A DNA stretch of 30,826 nucleotides from contig JBFYKG010000006.1 of assembly GCA_041311015.1 (NCBI GenBank), positions 1 to 30,826 on the forward strand. Reading direction: 5' to 3'. Source of the DNA: Fluviibacter sp041311015. GTDB taxonomy: Bacteria; Pseudomonadota; Gammaproteobacteria; Burkholderiales; Rhodocyclaceae. The notes under the pieces are model-generated. The model had not been told where the DNA came from. It made no database searches and worked only from the letters and a program-made list of their open reading frames with translations. Shown piece by piece: positions 24,842 through 30,826 of this stretch (its first letter is position 1; each line of letters opens with the position of its first letter). A program made the position numbers and the translations under genes.

Positions 24842-26125
24842 TTACTTACGGCCCTTCTTTTTGGTGGTTGCTACGGTCGGCAACGGCTCATAGACCGACT
24901 GACCACGCGCAACCGCGCTGTCGAGCGCAGTCTTGGCCGACTTCTTACCCATAAAGACAGCATCCATTTCTTCGTTCACGATCTGACGGAGTTTCGGGTT
25001 AAACGAAATCCAGCCAACAGTAGCACCTGGCGCACCGGCCTTCATCACGTTGGCCAGTCCCTGATCCTGTGCCTGCAGATCATCACGCAGCAACTTACTC
25101 TGGGCACCGGCCTGAGCAGCAGGAGTCAGCGGCAGGAAGCCGGCCTGACGGGCGATGGCCAGCTGGGTTTGCGGGGTTAGGGCGAACTCCAGAAACTTGG
25201 CGGCGGCTTTGTATTCATCCTTACTGTGGCCCTGGCCTACCCAGATTGCACCGCCCGAAGCCAGCGTATTGAAAGGCGCGCCCGTGTTGTCATCAATGAT
25301 GGGCAGCGAGGTGACGCCATACTCAAACTTGTTCGATGCCTGCAGCTCGGACACCATCTCGCCGTTGGTGGTAATCATGGCACACTCGCCATTCACGAAA
25401 TGCGCGTCGGCTTCATTGTTGAAGCCAAAGCTGGTGAAGTATTCGGTTTTGTACCAGGAGGTCAGACGCGCCAGATGGCGGACCTGAATCAGGGTATTGA
25501 ATGCCAGCTTGCCGTCGGTCCCTACTGTCGGCGAACCGGCCCAGGCCGAGACGTTATCAATATGAACCCACACCGGCCATGAGGTCGTATAGGAGCAACG
25601 TGCTTTCAGCTTGCCGGAGATGTCCTGAACTTCTTCCCAGGTCTTGGGCGGCTTATTCGGATCCAAACCCGACTCCTTGAACAGTTCCTTGTTCCAGAAA
25701 AGCATCGGGGTGGTAAAAGCGACCGGCAGCGCCTGAATCTGGTTATTCACCGTCACCGAGTTACGCAGCGGTTCGGCAATCGACTTCAGATTGAACTTGA
25801 TCTTGTTGTCGGCCAGCAGTTTTTCGACAGCCACGTAGGCATCCGGCTTGGTCAGATACTGGGCCAGATCGGCGCGCGTTGCCAGATTGAGCACCGACGG
25901 CTTACCGTTGGGCGCACGTTTGACGAGGCGGATCTCGACATCCTTGTTGCTCACGTTAAAGCCATTCACCAGCTTTTCCAGTTCACGGGCGTGATGATCG
26001 TTCAACTGATGCGCCATGGTGAGTTCGGTCTTTGCGAACGCCATGGCCGATGCGGCCATCAAGGTACATGCCACTAAGGTACGAACCGGAGTGCAGGAAT
26101 AGCCAGTCGGACGATGCGAAATCAT
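24842..26125 (-). CDS. UgpB-like periplasmic solute-binding protein
   Basis: The 427-residue protein has a signal peptide (TLVACTLMAASAMAFA, cleaved near KTELTMAHQ) without a lipobox Cys. The mature protein resembles UgpB, the glycerol-3-phosphate-binding component of an ABC importer: PMLFWNKELFKESGLDPNKPPKTWEEV, HFVNGECAMIT, ASGGAIWVGQGHSKDEYKAAAKFLEF and the C-terminal NPKLRQIVNEEMDAVFMGKKS. The tail ends in a Lys-rich run. The ATG at 26125 has AGAGG seven bases upstream; the upstream TTG at 26149 is less likely. No permease or ATPase gene is visible around it, so partner and substrate are uncertain. Confidence 0.88.
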   Translation of the reverse strand: MISHRPTGYSCTPVRTLVACTLMAASAMAFAKTELTMAHQLNDHHARELEKLVNGFNVSNKDVEIRLVKRAPNGKPSVLNLATRADLAQYLTKPDAYVAVEKLLADNKIKFNLKSIAEPLRNSVTVNNQIQALPVAFTTPMLFWNKELFKESGLDPNKPPKTWEEVQDISGKLKARCSYTTSWPVWVHIDNVSAWAGSPTVGTDGKLAFNTLIQVRHLARLTSWYKTEYFTSFGFNNEADAHFVNGECAMITTNGEMVSELQASNKFEYGVTSLPIIDDNTGAPFNTLASGGAIWVGQGHSKDEYKAAAKFLEFALTPQTQLAIARQAGFLPLTPAAQAGAQSKLLRDDLQAQDQGLANVMKAGAPGATVGWISFNPKLRQIVNEEMDAVFMGKKSAKTALDSAVARGQSVYEPLPTVATTKKKGRK

Positions 26126-26221
26126 AGAAACGCCTCTTGTGAGATTCAATCGGTGGTTTTAACAGGTGCTCACGTTCTCCCATGCCGGATAACAGCCCGG
26201 AAAAACGTTCCAAAACCCTGA

Positions 26222-26227
26222 ATTATA
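26222..26227 (-). promoter_or_regulatory. Possible -10 element of the UgpB-like gene
   Basis: The minus strand reads TATAAT, about 97 bases before the ATG. It lies within 36 bases of the rhlE -10 on the other strand, so the divergent promoters would overlap. The -35 is weak. Confidence 0.35.
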
Positions 26228-26262
26228 CGGATTTAATGCCGGTTTCTGGAGTTTGCGCTGTG

Positions 26263-26268
26263 TATAAT
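26263..26268 (+). promoter_or_regulatory. -10 element directly before rhlE
   Basis: A perfect TATAAT, then CGGCCC, then the rhlE ATG at 26275. Standard spacing places the transcription start on the A of the ATG. No Shine-Dalgarno is present. It has the same trailing CGGCCCATGA as the queA start. Confidence 0.5.
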
Positions 26269-26274
26269 CGGCCC

Positions 26275-27888
<1,614 letters not shown>

Positions 27889-27900
27889 GGAGCGCATACC

Positions 27901-28461
27901 ATGGGCAATCGACTCAGCAAAATCGTTACCCGCACGGGCGATGGTGGCACCACCGGTCTTGGCGATGGTTCACGCGTTGGCAAAGACAGCCCGCGGATCG
28001 ATACCCTGGGAGAGATTGATGAGCTCAACTCGGCGATTGGCGTGTTGCTGGCCGAGGATTTTCCGGCAAGCTGTGCCGGCGTGCGCAACGCCTTACTGAC
28101 CGTTCAGGACCAGCTGTTTGATCTGGGGGGTGAGATCTGCATTCCGGGCCACAAGAGTATTGGCGACGACCACGTTGCCCAGCTTGAAGCCTGGGCCAAC
28201 GAGTACAACAGCCAACTGACGCCGCTCAAGGAATTCATCCTGCCCGGGGGCACCCGTGCAGCCGCTCTGGCCCATCTCGCCCGCACCATCTGTCGTCGTG
28301 CCGAGCGGTCAATCGTCCACCTGGGACATAACGAAGCTGTTTCCGATCACGCCCGCCAGTATCTGAACCGTTTATCAGACCTGCTCTTCGTGATCGGTCG
28401 GACTTTAAATCATGCCGGTGGCAACGGCGACATCCTCTGGAAAAACGGCCGCAATAAATAA
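27901..28461 (+). CDS. pduO: Cob(I)alamin adenosyltransferase, PduO type
   Basis: This enzyme transfers the adenosyl group of ATP to cob(I)alamin, forming coenzyme B12. The 186-residue protein has the PduO/MMAB-type signature: TRTGDGGTTGLGDGSRVGKD near residue 10, GEIDELNSAIGVLLAEDF, FILPGGTRAAALAHLART, CRRAERSIVHL and YLNRLSDLLFVIGR. It is unrelated in sequence to CobA/BtuR. AAGGAG eight bases upstream gives a strong ribosome site. No cobalamin riboswitch is apparent in the 12 bases before it, so it is expressed with rhlE. Its stop codon lies inside the shared terminator dyad. Confidence 0.94.
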   Translation: MGNRLSKIVTRTGDGGTTGLGDGSRVGKDSPRIDTLGEIDELNSAIGVLLAEDFPASCAGVRNALLTVQDQLFDLGGEICIPGHKSIGDDHVAQLEAWANEYNSQLTPLKEFILPGGTRAAALAHLARTICRRAERSIVHLGHNEAVSDHARQYLNRLSDLLFVIGRTLNHAGGNGDILWKNGRNK

Positions 28462-28478
28462 CCCTGGCGGTTATTTAT
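28454..28478. terminator. Symmetric dyad between convergent pduO and aroG
   Basis: ATAAATAACC (28454-28463) and GGTTATTTAT (28469-28478) form a perfect ten-base-pair stem with a five-base loop CTGGC. The TAA stop of pduO (28459-28461) and the TAA stop of aroG (28471-28473 on the plus strand) are both inside the stem. There is no strong T tract after it on either strand, so termination efficiency is uncertain. Confidence 0.55.
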
Positions 28479-29565
28479 CGGCCAGGACCAGACGGCGCTG
28501 ACGAACCCCTTCGGCCAACTGGTCAAGCAGTTTGATACTGTCGTCCCAATTGATGCAGGCATCCGTAATGCTCTGACCATACGTCAGCGGCTTACCTGCC
28601 ACCAGATCCTGACGGCCCGCGTTGATGTGCGACTCGACCATCACGCCCATGATGCGTTCTTCACCCGCTGCCAGCTGTGCAGCAACATCCGTCGATACTT
28701 CCATCTGACGCTGATATTCCTTACGGCTGTTACCGTGCGAAAAGTCGATCATCACGCGCGCCGGAATACCCGCTTTGGCCATCTCGGTACAGGCGGCATC
28801 CACGCTGGCAGCATCGTAATTAGGCTCTTTGCCGCCACGCAGAATGACATGACAATCTTCATTGCCCACGGTCTGCACGATGGCCGCGTGGCCCGACTTG
28901 GTGACCGACAGAAAGTGGTGCGGCGACTGTGCTGAACGAATGGCGTCCATGGCAATGCGGATATTGCCATCGGTACCGTTCTTGAAACCGACAGGGCACG
29001 ACAGACCCGAAGCCAGCTCACGGTGAACCTGCGATTCGGTTGTGCGCGCACCGATGGCACCCCAGCTGATCAGATCCGCCACATACTGCGGCGTGATCAT
29101 ATCGAGGAACTCGGTGGCACAGGGTAAACCGATGGTATTGACGTCAAGCAGCAGCTTGCGGGCACGACGCAGGCCTTCGTTAATGTCGAAGCTGTTATCC
29201 AGATGCGGATCGTTGATCAAACCCTTCCAGCCCACCGTGGTACGCGGCTTTTCAAAATAGACCCGCATCACGATCAGCAGATCGTCCGACAGGCGCTCGG
29301 CCTCGACGGCCAGACGGCGTGCATAATCCAGCGCCGCTTCGTTATCGTGCACCGAGCAGGGGCCGATCACTACGACCAGACGGTCATCGGCGCCGTGCAG
29401 TACACGGTGGATGCCTTGCCGGGCCGCCGTGACACGCTGGGCCACCGCGGCGCTGACCGGAAAGGCGTCCAGTACATGCGCTGGCGGCGCGAGTTCACTG
29501 ATCGCGGCAATCCGGACATCATCCGTGGTGGATTTAGCGCTCTGCTGCTTCACGGTTTCACTCAT
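28471..29565 (-). CDS. aroG: 3-deoxy-D-arabino-heptulosonate 7-phosphate synthase, type I
   Basis: AroG condenses phosphoenolpyruvate with erythrose 4-phosphate, the first step of the shikimate pathway. The 364-residue length fits the E. coli AroF/G/H class. Visible motifs are IGPCSVHD, MRVYFEKPRTTVGWKGL, WGAIGARTTESQVHRELASG, VGFKNGTDGN, CHVILRGGKEPNYD and MIDFSHGNSRKE. The effector (Phe or Tyr) cannot be assigned by eye. I chose the ATG at 29565, with AGG five bases upstream; an in-frame GTG lies 15 bases earlier. It starts seven bases after the leuA stop. Confidence 0.94.
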   Translation of the reverse strand: MSETVKQQSAKSTTDDVRIAAISELAPPAHVLDAFPVSAAVAQRVTAARQGIHRVLHGADDRLVVVIGPCSVHDNEAALDYARRLAVEAERLSDDLLIVMRVYFEKPRTTVGWKGLINDPHLDNSFDINEGLRRARKLLLDVNTIGLPCATEFLDMITPQYVADLISWGAIGARTTESQVHRELASGLSCPVGFKNGTDGNIRIAMDAIRSAQSPHHFLSVTKSGHAAIVQTVGNEDCHVILRGGKEPNYDAASVDAACTEMAKAGIPARVMIDFSHGNSRKEYQRQMEVSTDVAAQLAAGEERIMGVMVESHINAGRQDLVAGKPLTYGQSITDACINWDDSIKLLDQLAEGVRQRRLVLADK

Positions 29566-29572
29566 GATGACC

Positions 29573-30826
29573 TCACACACCTTCCTGCGGGCTGAGCTTG
29601 GCAGGTTCGTTATGCAAACGGTTCAATGCGTTCAGGTACGCCTTGACCGAGGCAATGACGATATCGGTGTCGGCACCGCTACCGTTGACCACGCGCCCCC
29701 CCTTGGCCAGGCGCACCGTCACATCACCCTGGGCATCGGTGCCCGAGGTAATGTTGTTGACCGAGTAAAGCAACAGTTCGCTGCCGCTGTTAAGCACCGA
29801 CTCGATGGCTTTGAAGGTGGCATCGACCGGGCCGGAGCCGGTGGCTTCGCCCTTCTTCTCCTCCCCACCCACCGAAAGGGTCAATCGGGCGCGCGGGACC
29901 TCGCCGGTCTCTGAATTGACTTGCGAGTAATTGAGCTTGTAATACTCGACTTCCGGCGTCACAGCCTCATGGGACAAAAGCGCCTGGAGGTCTTCGTCAA
30001 AGATCTCGTGCTTCTTATCGGCTAATTCCTTGAACTTAGCAAAGGCGGCGTTGAGCGCTTCTTCGCTGTCGAGCACGACACCGAGTTCACTTAAACGCGA
30101 CTTGAATGCGTTGCGGCCAGAGTGTTTACCGAGCACCAGCTTGTTCTGCGTCCAGCCCACGTCTTCTGCACGCATGATCTCGTAGGTTTCGCGGTGCTTC
30201 AGTACGCCATCCTGGTGAATACCGGATTCATGGGCAAAGGCATTGGCACCCACAATGGCCTTGTTCGGCTGTACCGGGTAACCGGTGATCTGCGAAATCA
30301 GCTTCGAGGCCGGCACGATCTGGGTCGTGTCGATTCGGGTTTCTACCGGGAAGATATCGGCTCGTGTGCGCACGGCCATGACAACCTCTTCCAGCGAGGC
30401 ATTACCGGCACGCTCACCGAGGCCATTGACCGTACATTCGACCTGGCGTGCACCCGCCATCACCGCCGACAACGAGTTGGCCACGGCAAGACCCAGGTCG
30501 TTATGACAGTGCACTGACCAGACGACCTTGTCCGAACCCGGCACACGCTCAATCAGCTGACGGATAATCTCACCATACTGGCTGGGCAGGGTATAACCCA
30601 CCGTGTCCGGCACGTTGAGCGTTTTGGCGCCTGCCTTGATGACGGCTTCGAATACGCGACAGAGGAAATCGATGTCCGAGCGGCCAGCATCTTCTGCCGA
30701 GAACTCCACATCGTCGGTGTACTGGCGGGCCCAGCCAATCGCCTTGACGGCCTGCTCGACCACCTGATCCGGCGTCATACGGAGCTTCTTTTCCATATGG
30801 ATCGGGCTGGTCGCAATAAAGGTGTG
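29573..30826 (-). CDS. leuA: 2-isopropylmalate synthase, 5' part outside the window
   Basis: LeuA condenses acetyl-CoA with 2-oxoisovalerate, the first committed step of leucine synthesis. The frame is open to the window end, and bases beyond the ATG at 30796 continue with FIATSPIH, which belongs to the family, so that ATG is internal and the true start lies outside (about 90 residues missing). Seen here: the metal-binding VHCHNDLGLAVANSLSA, the signature ECTVNGLGERAGNASLEEVVMAV, and a C-terminal LeuA dimer domain that binds leucine for feedback inhibition. Its TGA stop and the bases after it provide the aroG ribosome site. Confidence 0.97.
   Translation of the reverse strand, partial: HTFIATSPIHMEKKLRMTPDQVVEQAVKAIGWARQYTDDVEFSAEDAGRSDIDFLCRVFEAVIKAGAKTLNVPDTVGYTLPSQYGEIIRQLIERVPGSDKVVWSVHCHNDLGLAVANSLSAVMAGARQVECTVNGLGERAGNASLEEVVMAVRTRADIFPVETRIDTTQIVPASKLISQITGYPVQPNKAIVGANAFAHESGIHQDGVLKHRETYEIMRAEDVGWTQNKLVLGKHSGRNAFKSRLSELGVVLDSEEALNAAFAKFKELADKKHEIFDEDLQALLSHEAVTPEVEYYKLNYSQVNSETGEVPRARLTLSVGGEEKKGEATGSGPVDATFKAIESVLNSGSELLLYSVNNITSGTDAQGDVTVRLAKGGRVVNGSGADTDIVIASVKAYLNALNRLHNEPAKLSPQEGV

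Noticed and set aside
26182..26274. Upstream in-frame ATG extending rhlE by 31 residues
   Set aside because: The extension would cross a perfect TATAAT and has no ribosome site; helicase similarity begins well after 26275.
27889..27900. Possible cobalamin riboswitch before the adenosyltransferase gene
   Set aside because: Only 12 bases separate it from rhlE; there is no room for the element and no B12-box sequence was seen.

Overview
The window is a dense stretch of bacterial core chromosome: 33 protein genes (two cut by the window edges) and one tRNA, with almost no long intergenic space. Gene content and order point to a Betaproteobacterium, though this is judged from recall of families and not from a search. 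The pointers are fba next to a long-form purC, a DUF1840 protein, a DUF2322 protein, the order ilvE / CHCC zinc-finger protein / waaF, and an AlgC-type phosphomannomutase. I see no rRNA, CRISPR array, insertion sequence, integrase, attachment site or replication origin.

Layout. 1-3155 (+): the end of class II fructose-bisphosphate aldolase, then purC (purine synthesis) and prlC (oligopeptidase A). 3190-5396: a mixed block with a small secreted protein (-), a potassium-channel-like membrane protein (+), a DUF1840 protein (+) and a spermidine-synthase-like methyltransferase-fold protein (-). 5455-5539: tRNA-Leu(CAA) on the minus strand, divergent from the next operon. 5594-11136 (+): queA-tgt (queuosine in tRNA) followed by yajC-secD-secF (Sec translocon accessory complex), closed by a strong intrinsic terminator. 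11188-13470 (-): purB, a DUF2322 protein and a phage-like GH108 lysozyme. 13593-14201 (+): a YibF-like glutathione transferase. 14225-16529 (-): nudJ, an unrecognised secreted protein with a possible Cys-His-Asp triad, and mnmA.

16701-21823 (+): a six-gene run of ilvE, CHCC zinc-finger protein, waaF, SnoaL-like protein, YheT-like hydrolase and algC, mixing branched-chain amino-acid and LPS/sugar-nucleotide functions. 21836-26125 (-): an orphan UgpB-like solute-binding protein, alaS and a small secreted protein. 26275-28461 (+): the DEAD-box RNA helicase rhlE and a PduO-type cobalamin adenosyltransferase. 28471-30826 (-): leuA (5' part outside the window) tightly coupled to aroG, the entry steps of leucine and aromatic amino-acid synthesis.

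I found no clear novel multi-gene system. The points most worth a second look are: a recurring arrangement in which a -10-like hexamer lies 6-8 bases before an ATG with no Shine-Dalgarno (channel gene, queA, nudJ, rhlE), suggesting leaderless transcripts; a channel-like protein with a non-canonical selectivity filter; an uncharacterised exported protein between nudJ and mnmA with a transglutaminase-like residue pattern; a perfect dyad over the purB promoter; and a run of eight C in the LPS gene waaF.
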